Positions 7,678-17,652 of a stretch of DNA of 64,000 bases are shown here, piece by piece. The DNA is from Pseudoalteromonas sp. EB27. Its GTDB lineage: Bacteria; Pseudomonadota; Gammaproteobacteria; Enterobacterales; Alteromonadaceae. The stretch covers positions 186,001 through 250,000 of the forward strand of contig NZ_MTQD01000002.1 in assembly GCF_001974875.1 (NCBI RefSeq), written 5' to 3'. A model generated the notes under the pieces. The model saw nothing but the letters and a program-made list of their open reading frames with translations, did no database searches and was not told the origin of the DNA. The translations under genes were made by a program, and so were the position numbers. The number at the start of each line of letters is the position of its first letter. The stretch's first letter is position 1.

Positions 7678-8625
7678 TTACCTATCTGCAATTGTTTTAG
7701 CGAATGCTAATAACTCACGCCTTAACCACTGGTGCGCTGGCGCGTGGTGCAGTAGCGGGCTCCATATCATTTTCACCTCAATAGGGACTATTTGGAATGG
7801 CACAGGGCTGATCACTAAATCAGTATGAGAAGCTAATAACTTAGCCTGCCTGCGCGGTAGTGTGGCAATAAGTTGTTCTGATTGGCAAAGCAGGCTTGCA
7901 ACCATGTAGTGGCGAGTAAAAACACGTATTTTACGAGTTTGTTCTAGCTGCCAAAGCGCTTCGTCTACCCAGCCTAATTTTTGCTTTCCCGATTTATTAG
8001 TAACCGCTGCCTCTGGCCCCCAGCCGGCACGGTTTACCCAAATGTGTTCTTTTTGTAAGTAGTCTTCTAACCCTGATTGGTGTAAAAATGTATTTTTAGG
8101 ATGGGTTAAACAACAGTAATTATCGCGCCAAACACTGGCTTGATGAAACGAGCGTGGTAGGCCATTAAAGCGGTTTATTGCTAAATCAATAGTGCCTTTT
8201 TCCATGTCTTGCAGGTTAACGTCGCTTGGGCTTAATACGTCAAAATTAATACCAGGACTTTTACTAAGCTGCGCGGTTATAAAAGGGGCTATTAAGGTCG
8301 ACTCTATGTAGTCGTTTGCCATTATTCTAAACGTAACTTCTGCGGTTGCAGGGTTAAATTGATCACTAGGCTGCGTAATTGCTTCGGCCATTTTTAAGAG
8401 CGCCTCCACTTCAGGCTTTAATGCAAGTGCCTTTGCTGTTGGTGTCATAGAGCCTGCGGCACGCACAAGTAGCGGGTCGTCAAATAAATCGCGTAAACGT
8501 TTTAATGCATTACTCATAGCCGGTTGCGTAAGCGCGAGTTTATTGGCAGCCTTTGAAACACTTTTCTCATCTATTAACACATTTAAATAAACGAGAAGGT
8601 TGAGATCGACATTACGTATATTCAT
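7678..8625 (-). CDS. LysR-family transcriptional regulator
   Basis: A 315-residue regulator: an N-terminal winged helix-turn-helix (about residues 6-65, with SVSKAANKLALTQPAMSNAL as recognition region) and a C-terminal type 2 periplasmic-like effector domain from about 95. LysR regulators often control the divergent neighbour; here that is aceK, separated by 117 bp. The opening residues MNIRNVDLNLLVYLNVLIDE resemble the LeuO/NodD branch. Effector unknown. Control of aceK is only an inference from position. Confidence 0.9.
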   Translation of the reverse strand: MNIRNVDLNLLVYLNVLIDEKSVSKAANKLALTQPAMSNALKRLRDLFDDPLLVRAAGSMTPTAKALALKPEVEALLKMAEAITQPSDQFNPATAEVTFRIMANDYIESTLIAPFITAQLSKSPGINFDVLSPSDVNLQDMEKGTIDLAINRFNGLPRSFHQASVWRDNYCCLTHPKNTFLHQSGLEDYLQKEHIWVNRAGWGPEAAVTNKSGKQKLGWVDEALWQLEQTRKIRVFTRHYMVASLLCQSEQLIATLPRRQAKLLASHTDLVISPVPFQIVPIEVKMIWSPLLHHAPAHQWLRRELLAFAKTIADR

Positions 8626-8742
8626 AGGATCAATTTTATTTATATGCTTTATTAATTACCTAAATTAAAGCCTGCTTGCTAAGGTGTAAACCATTAATAA
8701 AAAATAACCGCCATAACTGGCATCAATATAAGTGCTGTATTT

Positions 8743-10515
8743 ATGCAAAATAGGTTAACAAATCAATCGAATAATGCGCTACAACATGTTGTAGCCAGGA
8801 AGCTTGCACGATCTGTTTTTGCAGGATTTGAGGCGATGTTTTCGCAATTTTTAAATATTACACTGGGTGCACAAAGCCGTTTTGAACAACGAAAGTACCA
8901 CAGTGTGCAAAGTGCTATGCGTGAACGTTTACAGGTTTACGAACGCGAAGTAAAAAACGTGAGTGAAGCCGTGAGAGTAATTGCTTACGCTGAACTTACT
9001 TGCCCGCAAACGTGGCAGTTAGCTAAAAATATTTATGGCGATATGGTACAAAATCACGAAAATAAACCTATTGCGCATACCTTTTTTAACTCAACGTTTG
9101 GCGCAATTTGGGACGATAAAAAAATTCGTACTGTGCATTTGTTTGTATTAAAAGCAAAGTATCGTAGTGAGCCGCGCTCTTATGAAAGCTTAGTGAGTAG
9201 GGTGTCGTTACATAATGGGTTTAATAATGCCGTTAAAACGCTTATCACTAATCAAGTATTTAGAGTGCCGTTTAGCCAGTTAGAACGCGATGTAGCCACT
9301 TTACAAAGTACGTTAATGCAAGGCGCTAAGCAGCAATGCAAACAGGTGTACGAACTTATAAATTTAAATGACGGGTATATTGAATACGCCAACTCATTAT
9401 TTTTTAGAAACAAAGCCTGTTATTTAATTGGGCGCTGCATTGCTAAAAATGGCGACAACATGCCTTTTGCTATCGCTATTTTAAATACCGATGAGGGACT
9501 AAAGATTGATGCTGTAATGATGGGCGCCGATCAATTAAGTTTATTATTTGGTTTTGCACGCACCTATTTTATGGTTGATACCGATAAACCCGCTCGTTAT
9601 GTAGATTACTTAAGTGTGTTAATGCCACACAAACAACGCTTTGAATTATTTAACGCCATTGGTTTTATAAAGCACGCCAAAACTGAGTTTTATCGGCACA
9701 AAGTTGATACGACTAAAAATAGCCCAGCCAACTTCAAGTATGTTACAGCACCAGGGACGCCAGGTATGGTAATGCTGGTATTTACTATTGAAGGGTTAGA
9801 TTACGTTTATAAAGTAATCAAAGACAAATTCAGTGCGCCAAAAACAGCCACCAAAGCACAGGTGAAAGAAAAGTATAACTTTGTAAAACAAGCCGATAGG
9901 GTTGGTCGTTTGGTCGACACACACGAATTTAGATATTTAGCGTTTGATTTAAGCCGTTTTAGCGATGAACTGCTTGAGCAGATGAAAAGCCAAATTGGCA
10001 GCAGTATGGTTATATCTGGCAAGGCACTTATTTTAAAGCACGTTTATGTTGAGCGTAAAATGACCCCGCTTAATTTATATATTACCCAATGCGATAACAA
10101 AACCTTAGAACGAGTGATGCATGACTACGGTAAAGCAATTAAAGAGTTAGCGGGTGCTAATATATTTCCGGGCGACATGCTAATGAAAAACTTTGGCGTA
10201 ACGCGATGGGGGCGAGTTGTGTTTTACGACTTTGACGAAATTTGCCCACTAACCGATTGCAACTTTAGAGAGGTGCCACAAACCCAAAATGCACTTGAAG
10301 AGCTAAGTAGAAACTCGTATTTTGATATAGCTGAAAACGATATATTTCCGAGCCAATTTAAGGTGTTTTTTAGCGCCAACGAGATTGCGTTTAATTATTT
10401 TAATAATAAGCACAGTAACTTGTTTTTAGCGACGTTTTGGCAAGGTTGTCAGCAACAAGTACATAATGGTTATCTACCCGATGTTTATCCTTACAAACAA
10501 AGTTGGCGCTTTTGA
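8743..10515 (+). CDS. aceK: Isocitrate dehydrogenase kinase/phosphatase
   Basis: A 590-residue bifunctional enzyme that phosphorylates and dephosphorylates Icd, throttling the TCA cycle to favour the glyoxylate shunt. Near-identical segments to E. coli AceK include the ATP-binding start GMVMLVFT...KVIKDKF (about 345-365), DRVGRLVDT, ANIFPGDMLMKNFGV (catalytic Asp) and VVFYDFDEIC (metal Asp). Usually aceK follows aceB-aceA; here neither is present and it stands alone, divergent from a LysR gene. Its substrate gene icd lies upstream and keeps the target serine. No strong ribosome site precedes ATG 8743. Confidence 0.95.
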   Translation: MQNRLTNQSNNALQHVVARKLARSVFAGFEAMFSQFLNITLGAQSRFEQRKYHSVQSAMRERLQVYEREVKNVSEAVRVIAYAELTCPQTWQLAKNIYGDMVQNHENKPIAHTFFNSTFGAIWDDKKIRTVHLFVLKAKYRSEPRSYESLVSRVSLHNGFNNAVKTLITNQVFRVPFSQLERDVATLQSTLMQGAKQQCKQVYELINLNDGYIEYANSLFFRNKACYLIGRCIAKNGDNMPFAIAILNTDEGLKIDAVMMGADQLSLLFGFARTYFMVDTDKPARYVDYLSVLMPHKQRFELFNAIGFIKHAKTEFYRHKVDTTKNSPANFKYVTAPGTPGMVMLVFTIEGLDYVYKVIKDKFSAPKTATKAQVKEKYNFVKQADRVGRLVDTHEFRYLAFDLSRFSDELLEQMKSQIGSSMVISGKALILKHVYVERKMTPLNLYITQCDNKTLERVMHDYGKAIKELAGANIFPGDMLMKNFGVTRWGRVVFYDFDEICPLTDCNFREVPQTQNALEELSRNSYFDIAENDIFPSQFKVFFSANEIAFNYFNNKHSNLFLATFWQGCQQQVHNGYLPDVYPYKQSWRF

Positions 10516-10579
10516 GGTTGTTTGAATCTGTGTTCATCCCCATTTATATGTTATTACAGTTTTTAAACTTGGAGCAACA

Positions 10580-11542
10580 ATGAAATATATTTCTCATGAA
10601 GATGGTAATCTTGCATTTAGTGAAACCGAAAAACCGGTTTTAAAGAGCCATGAAGTACTTGTTAAAGTTGCAGCAATAGGTGTAAACCGTGCAGACAGTA
10701 TGCAGCGCCAAGGTAAGTACCCGGCCCCTGCGGGAGATAGCCCTATTTTAGGTTTAGAATGTGCGGGTACAGTCACCGAGCTCGGTAAAGATGTAGATAA
10801 CACTTGGCTAAACAAACGTATTTTTACGTTGTGCTCAGGCGGCGCTTACAGTGAATATGTAGCCGTTGATGCAAAGCAGCTTATGGAATTACCCGATGAT
10901 GTAACAATGGCTGAAGGCGCTGCAATAAGCGAAGTGTATTTAACAGCATTTGGCGCGTTATTTGAGCTTGGTAAATTACAAAAAGGGCAAACAGCGCTTA
11001 TTCATGCAGGTGCTAGTGGCGTGGGCGGTGCAGCAATTCAAATGGCCAAAAGCGCAGGTGCTACCGTTGTTATTACCGCAGGTACGGATGACAAATGCCA
11101 ACATGCAAAAGAGCTCGGTGCCGATCATGCAATTAACTACAAAACCACCGACTTTGTAGAATATATGAAAGCAAATGACTTAACAGCAAATGCAATTGTA
11201 GATCCGGTGTCGGGGAGTTATTTAAATAAAAATGCCGCTATTGCAGCGATGGATTGCCAAATTGTGATGCTTGCATTTTTAGATGGACGTTTTGCAGAAG
11301 TTGATTTTGCGGCGCTTTTACGCAAACGTATTTCGTTTCATGCATCAACACTTAGAAACCGCAGCATTGATTTTAAACGCCAGGTGCGCGACGACTTTGT
11401 AGCGCGTTTTTACAATGATATTGCCACTAAAAAGTACGACTTTAACCTGTATAAAACATTGAATTGGAGCGACGCAAACGAAGCTCATGCTATTTTAGAG
11501 CGTAATGAAAATGCTGGTAAAGTTGTTTTACTTGTAGAGTAA
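10580..11542 (+). CDS. NADPH:quinone oxidoreductase-like, zinc-free MDR family
   Basis: A 320-residue medium-chain dehydrogenase/reductase of the quinone oxidoreductase (zeta-crystallin/PIG3) branch. The N-terminal GroES-like domain (LVKVAAIGVNRADSMQRQG) precedes a Rossmann domain with the nucleotide motif HAGASGVGGAAIQMAK (about 143-158). The zinc ligands of alcohol dehydrogenases are absent. Activity on quinones or other electrophilic carbonyls using NADPH is likely. TTGGAGC gives a good ribosome site. It stands 65 bp from aceK and 62 bp from the next gene, probably its own unit. Confidence 0.88.
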   Translation: MKYISHEDGNLAFSETEKPVLKSHEVLVKVAAIGVNRADSMQRQGKYPAPAGDSPILGLECAGTVTELGKDVDNTWLNKRIFTLCSGGAYSEYVAVDAKQLMELPDDVTMAEGAAISEVYLTAFGALFELGKLQKGQTALIHAGASGVGGAAIQMAKSAGATVVITAGTDDKCQHAKELGADHAINYKTTDFVEYMKANDLTANAIVDPVSGSYLNKNAAIAAMDCQIVMLAFLDGRFAEVDFAALLRKRISFHASTLRNRSIDFKRQVRDDFVARFYNDIATKKYDFNLYKTLNWSDANEAHAILERNENAGKVVLLVE

Positions 11543-11604
11543 CTCTTTAATTTTAGGGTTTAGCCCATATACTAAGCCCTATAAAAAACACTTAAGGTTT
11601 AATA

Positions 11605-11856
11605 ATGAATCCAATACTAGCAATACTTAAAGAGCACAATGTAAGCGACGAAAAAGTAAAAGCATTGTTTGAAGCGTTTACTCAAAACCCAATGATGGCA
11701 ATGGCGCTTGTTCAAGAGCTTGGTATTCCGCCAGAAAAACTACAGCAACTAATGGCAGTAGTAATGACTCAACCGCACCTTATTAAAGAAGCGACTGACG
11801 AACTTGGTTTAGATTTTGAAAAAGTAAAAGAAGCGAAAGAAAAACTAAATCAATAA
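11605..11856 (+). CDS. DUF2999 family small protein
   Basis: An 83-residue soluble helical protein (MNPILAILKEHNVSDEKVKALFEAF...) resembling the DUF2999 family of Vibrio and Alteromonadales, whose function is unknown. It contains no membrane segment or cysteines. It is followed by a 15-bp perfect terminator stem and may be transcribed alone or by readthrough from the quinone oxidoreductase gene. Confidence 0.75.
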   Translation: MNPILAILKEHNVSDEKVKALFEAFTQNPMMAMALVQELGIPPEKLQQLMAVVMTQPHLIKEATDELGLDFEKVKEAKEKLNQ

Positions 11857-11881
11857 TTTGTTATGTGATGAAAAAATAAAT

Positions 11882-11913
11882 AAAAAAGCATAAGTACTTA
11901 CTTATGCTTTTTT
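11882..11913. terminator. Bidirectional terminator between DUF2999 and fasciclin genes
   Basis: A 15-bp perfect inverted repeat (AAAAAAGCATAAGTA and complement) with a two-base centre. A-run and T-run make it work on both strands, serving the two convergent genes. Confidence 0.88.
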
Positions 11914-11934
11914 ATTTGGCTTATTCTTTTATGA

Positions 11935-12435
11935 CTACTCTTTTGGAAGTAGTACTGTGTCGATAACATGAATTACGCCGTTGCTTGCTTTTACATCAGC
12001 TTTTACAACTTTAGCGTCATTTATCATTACACCCATACTGTCGGCTTTAACCATAACTGATTGGCCTTGTAGTGTTTTAGCGCTATCTACCTTCATTACA
12101 TCGGCTGCCATCACTTTTCCAGACACTACGTGATAAGTTAATACCGCCGTTAGCTTGTCTTTGTTTTCAGGCTTGAGAAGCATTTCTACAGTGCCTTCAG
12201 GTAATTTAGAAAATGCAGCATCTGTTGGTGCAAAAATAGTAAATGGTCCCTTACCTTGTAGCGTTTCAACTAAGCCTGCGGCTTTTACAGCAGCAACAAG
12301 GGTAGTAAACGAACCATTTTCAACGGCTACCTCAACAACGTCTTTTTTCATACCGTGATGATCAGCATAAGCCGCTGTAGTAAATCCAAGGCTTGCAGTT
12401 GTAAACAATAATGCAGTAGTAATTTTCTTAAACAT
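11935..12435 (-). CDS. Secreted fasciclin (FAS1) domain protein
   Basis: A 166-residue exported protein: signal peptide to about residue 24 (ending TAAYA), then one FAS1 domain with its two hallmark segments, [17 protein letters not shown] and the H-box-like YHVVSG, ending [16 protein letters not shown]1 proteins mediate adhesion in eukaryotes; bacterial versions are often periplasmic and tied to stress. AAAGGAAA sits 6 bp before the start. The 180-bp spacer to the divergent signal peptidase gene holds both promoters. Confidence 0.92.
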   Translation of the reverse strand: MFKKITTALLFTTASLGFTTAAYADHHGMKKDVVEVAVENGSFTTLVAAVKAAGLVETLQGKGPFTIFAPTDAAFSKLPEGTVEMLLKPENKDKLTAVLTYHVVSGKVMAADVMKVDSAKTLQGQSVMVKADSMGVMINDAKVVKADVKASNGVIHVIDTVLLPKE

Positions 12436-12617
12436 TTTATTTTCCTTTAAGTTAATACCCGTTGGTTTCGTTAAATGTTACGACGCTCTAAATTTAATCG
12501 ATCATTTATATTTTGAGTAAACATGTTTTGTTACATCATTGATTGAACTGCAGCTAATTAGCAAAGTCATATAAACAGTTACTCAATTAAAGACTTGTTC
12601 AATTGAAGGGAATAGGC

Positions 12618-13268
12618 ATGAAATTAGTTTATAAGTTTTGGAAAAATAACCGCTCTCTTATCGTATTTATTGCACTGATGAGCGTATTTAGAAGCGCTGT
12701 TGCTGATTGGTACGAAGTGCCAACAGGCTCAATGAAGCCAACAATTCAAGAAGGTGACAGAATACTTACCGATAAAATGGCCTACGATATTCGCGTCCCA
12801 TTTACGCACATAAAATTACTAAAACTAGCGGACCCACAAACCGGTGATATTATTGTTTTTGACTCACAAGCTGCCGATAATCGTTTAATTAAACGTGTAA
12901 TTGGTGTGCCAGGAGACACCGTTGCGCTTGAAAATAATGAGCTCATTATTAATGGTAAAAAACTTAATTATGCAGATAAGCAAAGCAATATAGACTCGCT
13001 TGATAAAATCGAAGATTTAAACGGATTAGAGCATTCGATAAGAGTGGCAAATATTCCTTCACGTTTATCGGGGTTTGATGCAATTACAATTCCTGATGAT
13101 TATTATTTAGCAATGGGTGATAACCGCGACAATAGCGCTGACTCGCGTGTCATAGGTTTAATTCCGCGTAATGAGTTATTAGGAAAAGCAGAACGCGTTA
13201 TAGTGTCTCTTGATTACGATAACTATTACCTACCAAGAAAAGACCGCGTATTGAAAAAGCTCAATTAA
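12618..13268 (+). CDS. lepB: Signal peptidase I
   Basis: A 216-residue membrane-anchored serine/lysine protease that removes signal peptides on the periplasmic face. One N-terminal helix (about 12-30) is followed by box B PTGSMKPTI with the Ser nucleophile, box D RLIKRVIGVPGD with the general-base Lys, and box E MGDNRDNSADSR. E. coli LepB has two helices and 324 residues, so this is a compact form, probably a second signal peptidase; the usual lepB-rnc-era genes are not nearby. GAAGGGAA fits ATG 12618; a TTG at 12603 overlaps this ribosome site and is rejected. Confidence 0.88.
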   Translation: MKLVYKFWKNNRSLIVFIALMSVFRSAVADWYEVPTGSMKPTIQEGDRILTDKMAYDIRVPFTHIKLLKLADPQTGDIIVFDSQAADNRLIKRVIGVPGDTVALENNELIINGKKLNYADKQSNIDSLDKIEDLNGLEHSIRVANIPSRLSGFDAITIPDDYYLAMGDNRDNSADSRVIGLIPRNELLGKAERVIVSLDYDNYYLPRKDRVLKKLN

Positions 13269-13297
13269 AAAAGATGATTAATTTTATAGTTAAAGTA

Positions 13298-13320
13298 TAA
13301 CTGCCTATTTAGGCAGTTTA
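13298..13320. terminator. Hairpin shared by lepB and the broken aldolase gene
   Basis: AACTGCC and GGCAGTT form a 7-bp stem with a 6-base loop, overlapping the TAG of the aldolase pseudogene. The T-run is weak on both strands, so termination is plausible but not strong. Confidence 0.45.
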
Positions 13321-14232
13321 CTTATATAGTTTTTTACAAGCTTGCTAAGGTCACTACGTTCTTGTTCGGTATTTAATATCTTACAAAAATCGCCACTTAC
13401 TGCAGCACCACAAGCGCCTGCTTCAAACCATTGTGATAAGTTATCCAAAGTAATACCTCCAACAGGCATTAGTTGCGCCTCTGAAAATGGGCCTGTTAAC
13501 GCTTTGAAGTAACCAACGCCCATACTGCCCGCAGGAAACACCTTAATAATATCTGCGTTATATTCAATTGCATTTGCTACATCGGTAGGTGTTAGCGCGC
13601 CCATTAATACTGGTAACCCGTGCTGGTGGGTAAGTTCGACAACTGATTTGTTGGTATTTGGCGTTACAATAAACTGTGCGCCTGCATCAATTGCTTGCTG
13701 AACAAGGGTGGTGTTAATTATTGTGCCTGCACCAATAAGTGCGTTTTTATGCGCTGCACGCGCTTTTGCTATTTCTTGCTCAAAGCCAGGTGTGTTTGAA
13801 GTGATCTCTAATGCGTTTATGCCCGCATTTATTAGGGCCTGTTGACCTTTCAGGATTAAAATTTGTTCAATCTAGGGGCTATTTAATCGCGGCGCGAGGT
13901 TTGTAACCTAGTGGGCTAAGTAAAAACCGAGCAACAAAGAGTAAATTGCCCCTAGGCAGAACCCTTCGGGCAGAACCCTTCGGGAAGCGCCTGTTTGGCA
14001 TTTATGCTGCGTTATCGCCTATTTATGGGGAATAACCACACTACATAGGCTCTGCCTTGCCTAAACACCAAACAGTCTGCTGCAAATTTAACCTCGAAAG
14101 ATAAACAGGCCCTAAACAATCAATTAATGGTGCTACATCGGTTTGTTGTTTTAAGCGCAGTATGGCGACTAACTTGTGTTGCTTTATTTGGCTACTTACT
14201 TTTGTTCTGTTGGTATCTAAAATTTGGGTCAT
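13305..14232 (-). pseudogene. eda: KDPG/KHG aldolase-like gene split by a MITE
   Basis: A 2-dehydro-3-deoxy-phosphogluconate aldolase-like gene interrupted by a 278-bp mobile element at 13835-14112. The first 40 codons (KLVAILRLKQQTDVAPLIDCL) are at 14113-14232; the remainder, from INAGINALEITSNTPGF through IGAGTIIN, FIVTPNTN and IKVFPAGSMG (Schiff-base Lys region), is in frame at 13305-13834. Removing the element with one TA gives a continuous frame of about 215 codons, the usual family length. As it stands the first part continues 22 codons into the element and stops. The C-terminal 99 codons could in theory start internally but lack the N-terminal strand. The intact protein would cleave KDPG in the Entner-Doudoroff or uronate pathway. 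Confidence 0.92.
13835..14112. mobile_element. MITE copy 1, inside the aldolase gene
   Basis: A 278-bp non-coding element with imperfect terminal inverted repeats: GGGCCTGTTGACCTTTC at the left and GGGCCTGTTTATCTTTC (complement) at the right, continuing for about 32 bp. TA flanks both ends (13833-13834 and 14113-14114), read as a target duplication. The interior holds the family core (GTAACCTAGTGGGCTAAG; CTGCGTTATCGCCTATTTAT) and a local duplication of CAGAACCCTTCGGG. It encodes no transposase, so it would need one supplied in trans. TA targeting suggests an IS630/Tc1-type or some IS5-group transposase; this is not settled. Confidence 0.92.
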
Positions 14233-14315
14233 AATTACAATTCACTTTATTTAATGCAAAGGCGTTTGTATAAACGGCTAGGCTTAATATATGACTAAAC
14301 ATTACTTTTGCCCAT

Positions 14316-14345
14316 AAAAAAACCGCTGATGTATCAGCGGTTTTT
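14316..14345 (-). terminator. metG terminator
   Basis: AACCGCTGAT and ATCAGCGGTT form a 10-bp stem with a two-base centre and T7 on the minus strand, just after metG. Confidence 0.92.
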
Positions 14346-14360
14346 ATTGTATGAGTAATA

Positions 14361-16382
14361 TTACATTACGCGCATACCAGGCTCTGAGCCGTCATCTGGG
14401 TTAAGAATATAAATTTCTTTTCCGCCAGGACCTGCTGCTAATACCATGCCCTCAGACATACCAAAGCGCATTTTACGAGGCTTAAGGTTAGCGACCATAA
14501 CGGTTAACTTACCTTCAAGATCCTCTGGTGCGTAAGCTGATTTAATACCTGCAAACACTTGGCGAGTTTCGCCGCCTAAATCAAGTGTTAGCTTAAGTAG
14601 TTTATCAGCGCCTTCTACGTGCTCTGCTTTAGCAATTTTAGCTACGCGTAAGTCTACTTTTGCAAAGTCATCAAATTCTATTTCGTCGCTAATCGGCTCT
14701 TTTGCAAGTGGGCTGTTAGGGTCAATAGTTACTTTTGGCGCTAAGCTTTCTTTAGATTCTTCAACCATTTTATTTACTTTATCCATTTCAACACGCTGCA
14801 TTAACGGTTTGAATTTATTGATAGGGTGGCTTACTAGCGCATTTTGAACGCCGTCCCATGCAAGGTCGTCATTTAAAAATGCTTGTACGTTGTCGGCCAT
14901 TTCTGGTAGCACTGGTTTTAAGTAAGTAATTAAAACGCGGAACAAGTTAAGACCAAGAGAACACACTTCGTGTGCTTCTTGTTGCTTAGTTTCGTCTTTA
15001 ATTAATACCCAAGGTGCTGCGCCATCAATAAATTGGTTTGCTTTGTCGGCAAGCGCCATTATTTCGCGAATTGCGCGGCTGTAATCGCGGTTCTCATAGT
15101 GTGTTGTAATGCTAGGTGCAGCCGCTTGAAACTCTGCTAACAGCTCTGGTTGCATAATAGTGCTGCTTAGCTTGCCATCAAACTTTTTAGTAATAAAGCC
15201 AGCACAACGGCTCGCTATGTTTACTACTTTACCTACTAGGTCTGAATTTACGCGTTGTGCAAAGTCTTCTAGGTTTAAATCAAGATCAACAATACCGCTG
15301 CTTAATTTTGCTGCGTAGTAGTAACGTAAGTACTCTGGGTTTAAGTTATCTAAATAAGTACGCGCTTTAATAAACGTACCCTTTGATTTAGACATTTTTT
15401 CGCCATTTACAGTAACAAAACCATGAGCGAATACGTTAGTTGGCTTTCTAAAATTAGCGCCTTCTAACATTGCTGGCCAAAATAAGCTGTGGAAATAAAT
15501 GATGTCTTTACCAATAAAGTGATAAAGCTCAGCGTCTGAACCTTCAGCCCAAAACTCATCAAAGTTGATGCCTTTTTTATCACATAGGTTTTTAAAGCTC
15601 GCCATGTAACCAATAGGTGCATCTAACCAAACGTAAAAATATTTGCCCGGTGCATTTGGAATTTCAAAACCAAAGTAAGGCGCATCACGGCTAATATCCC
15701 ACTGCTGCAGGCCATCGGTAAACCATTCGTCTAGCTTGTTAGCCATTTCTTGCTGAATAGTGCCCGAGTGTAGCCACTCTTTTAACATGCCTTCAAATGC
15801 TGGCAGGTCAAAAAAGTAATGTTCAGAATCTTTAAGCACAGGCTCAGCGCCTGACATTACAGAGCGCGGATTAATGAGTTCGGTTGGGCTGTATGTAGCA
15901 CCACACGAATCACAGCTATCGCCGTTTTGGTTTTCAGACTTACATGTTGGGCAAGTACCAGTTACAAAACGATCGGGTAAGAAAATACCTTTTTCAGGAT
16001 CGAATAATTGCGAAATAGTGTGCTTTTTAATATGACCGGCATCGTTTAGGCGGTTATAGATAAGTTCGCTAAATTCTTTGTTTTCTTGGCTGTGCGTGCT
16101 GTGGTAGTTATCAAATTTGATATTAAAGTCAGCAAAGTCGCGTTGGCGCTCTATGCTCACTTGTTTTACCATTTCTTCAGGCGTGATCCCTTGCTTTTGC
16201 GCATTAAGCATAATTGGCGTGCCGTGGGCATCGTCTGCGCAAACATAATAAGCTTCGTGGCCCTGTAGTTTTTGAAAACGTGACCAAATATCAGTTTGAA
16301 TATATTCCAATAAATGACCTAAGTGAGTAGGGCCATTTGCATAAGGTAATGCGCTGGTAATCAGGATCTTTCGCTGCGTCAT
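14361..16382 (-). CDS. metG: Methionyl-tRNA synthetase
   Basis: A 673-residue class I aminoacyl-tRNA synthetase charging tRNA-Met. Catalytic domain signatures are [12 protein letters not shown] (HIGH) near residue 15 and KMSKSKG (KMSKS) near 332; the CP domain has the zinc cysteines [18 protein letters not shown]. The C-terminal 110 residues form the tRNA-binding OB domain ([12 protein letters not shown]), which also dimerises the enzyme. Length matches E. coli MetG (677). The start at 16382 begins [17 protein letters not shown] with GGA 7 bp upstream; the longer frame to 16439 adds a non-conserved leader. Divergent from mrp, as in many gammaproteobacteria. Confidence 0.96.
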   Translation of the reverse strand: MTQRKILITSALPYANGPTHLGHLLEYIQTDIWSRFQKLQGHEAYYVCADDAHGTPIMLNAQKQGITPEEMVKQVSIERQRDFADFNIKFDNYHSTHSQENKEFSELIYNRLNDAGHIKKHTISQLFDPEKGIFLPDRFVTGTCPTCKSENQNGDSCDSCGATYSPTELINPRSVMSGAEPVLKDSEHYFFDLPAFEGMLKEWLHSGTIQQEMANKLDEWFTDGLQQWDISRDAPYFGFEIPNAPGKYFYVWLDAPIGYMASFKNLCDKKGINFDEFWAEGSDAELYHFIGKDIIYFHSLFWPAMLEGANFRKPTNVFAHGFVTVNGEKMSKSKGTFIKARTYLDNLNPEYLRYYYAAKLSSGIVDLDLNLEDFAQRVNSDLVGKVVNIASRCAGFITKKFDGKLSSTIMQPELLAEFQAAAPSITTHYENRDYSRAIREIMALADKANQFIDGAAPWVLIKDETKQQEAHEVCSLGLNLFRVLITYLKPVLPEMADNVQAFLNDDLAWDGVQNALVSHPINKFKPLMQRVEMDKVNKMVEESKESLAPKVTIDPNSPLAKEPISDEIEFDDFAKVDLRVAKIAKAEHVEGADKLLKLTLDLGGETRQVFAGIKSAYAPEDLEGKLTVMVANLKPRKMRFGMSEGMVLAAGPGGKEIYILNPDDGSEPGMRVM

Positions 16383-16569
16383 AATCATTCCGAATTGAGG
16401 ATAAAACGCCGTTTTTATTATACAAACGGCAATTATCATTAATTTATCTACAAGCTATCTGCTTAGAGTGTGCACAGCTTATGGATTTTTATTAATTGAC
16501 TGGTGTTAATGCCCTGAATGTTACATAATTCCGTGGCACTTTTCATCAAAGAAACGCTATTTAATTGCT

Positions 16570-17646
16570 ATGTTTGGACTGTCGAAACTATTCTCTTCTA
16601 AATCGGTGCAAAAACAACCGATTATTACTGCCTTAGCGGCATATCGCAGTGCGGCTTTTGCCGTCGGTATTGACGAAAGCTTCATTGATACTATTACTCA
16701 AAATGACGATAAATCACTACAGATAAAATTAACCCTGCCATTTGCTGGACAATCAGAAATGCCTTTAGTTGAGCAACACGTAAGTGAAAGCTTAAATGTG
16801 CCAGTAACAATTAGCGCCAAGGTTATCATTAAAGAAGCAGCTAAGTTTAAAGCGATTAAACATATTGTGCTTATTGCCTCAGGCAAAGGCGGAGTAGGTA
16901 AGTCGACTACCGCTGTTAACTTGGCGGGCGCCCTTAAAAACGAAGGAGCAAAGGTGGGTATTTTAGATGCTGATATTTATGGCCCGTCTATTCCAATGCT
17001 TTTAGGTTTGGTGGGCGCAGAGCCCGTCACTAAAGATAACAAACAATTACAGCCTTTTGATGCAAACGGCATTAAAGCGCAATCTATTGGATTTTTAGTA
17101 CCAAGCGATGATGCCACTGTATGGCGCGGACCAATGGCGTCAGGCGCACTTAACCAGTTACTTAACGAGACTGATTGGGGCGAGCTTGATTACTTAATTG
17201 TGGATATGCCACCAGGTACCGGTGATATTCAGCTTACAATGAGTCAAAAAGTTCCCGCGAGCGGCACTGTTATTGTAACGACACCGCAAGACTTAGCGCT
17301 AGCCGATGCGCAAAAAGGCATTGCCATGTTTAATAAAGTAAACGTACCGGTTCTAGGCCTAATAGAAAACATGAGTCACTACATTTGCAGCCACTGTGGT
17401 GAAGCTAACCACGTATTTGGTAAAGATGGTGCACAAAAGCTTGCACACAAACACGGTGTACCCGTACTTAGCCATATTCCTCTTGCAATAGATATACGCG
17501 AGTATTCTGAGCAAGGGAAACTTATTGCCAACGATAACGAGGCGGCAATAAGCAAAACATACAGCGCAGCAGCGAGGCTTATAGCCAGCACGCTCTATTA
17601 TCAACAGCATCACAATGCGATTGAAATTGTGATTACGGAAGATTAG
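16570..17646 (+). CDS. apbC: Iron-sulfur cluster carrier protein Mrp/ApbC
   Basis: A 358-residue P-loop ATPase that carries and delivers Fe-S clusters. An N-terminal MIP18-like domain (about 1-90) precedes the deviant Walker A ASGKGGVGKST (about 103-113), the switch DADIYGPSIPMLLG and VDMPPGTGD. The CxxC of YICSHCGE (about 278) binds the bridging cluster in the dimer. It is 6 bp upstream of dcd, suggesting one transcript; the metG-mrp-dcd arrangement is common in gammaproteobacteria. Confidence 0.95.
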   Translation: MFGLSKLFSSKSVQKQPIITALAAYRSAAFAVGIDESFIDTITQNDDKSLQIKLTLPFAGQSEMPLVEQHVSESLNVPVTISAKVIIKEAAKFKAIKHIVLIASGKGGVGKSTTAVNLAGALKNEGAKVGILDADIYGPSIPMLLGLVGAEPVTKDNKQLQPFDANGIKAQSIGFLVPSDDATVWRGPMASGALNQLLNETDWGELDYLIVDMPPGTGDIQLTMSQKVPASGTVIVTTPQDLALADAQKGIAMFNKVNVPVLGLIENMSHYICSHCGEANHVFGKDGAQKLAHKHGVPVLSHIPLAIDIREYSEQGKLIANDNEAAISKTYSAAARLIASTLYYQQHHNAIEIVITED

Positions 17647-17652
17647 TAAATA

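Noticed and set aside
12603..12617. Alternative TTG start of the signal peptidase
   Set aside because: It overlaps the GAAGGGAA ribosome site for ATG 12618.
13305..13604. A separate 99-codon aldolase gene
   Set aside because: It is the 3' part of the split aldolase gene; the upstream coding sequence continues in frame to the MITE edge.
14041..14112. C-terminal 22 residues of the N-terminal aldolase fragment as real protein
   Set aside because: They are translated from the MITE terminus and are not aldolase-like.
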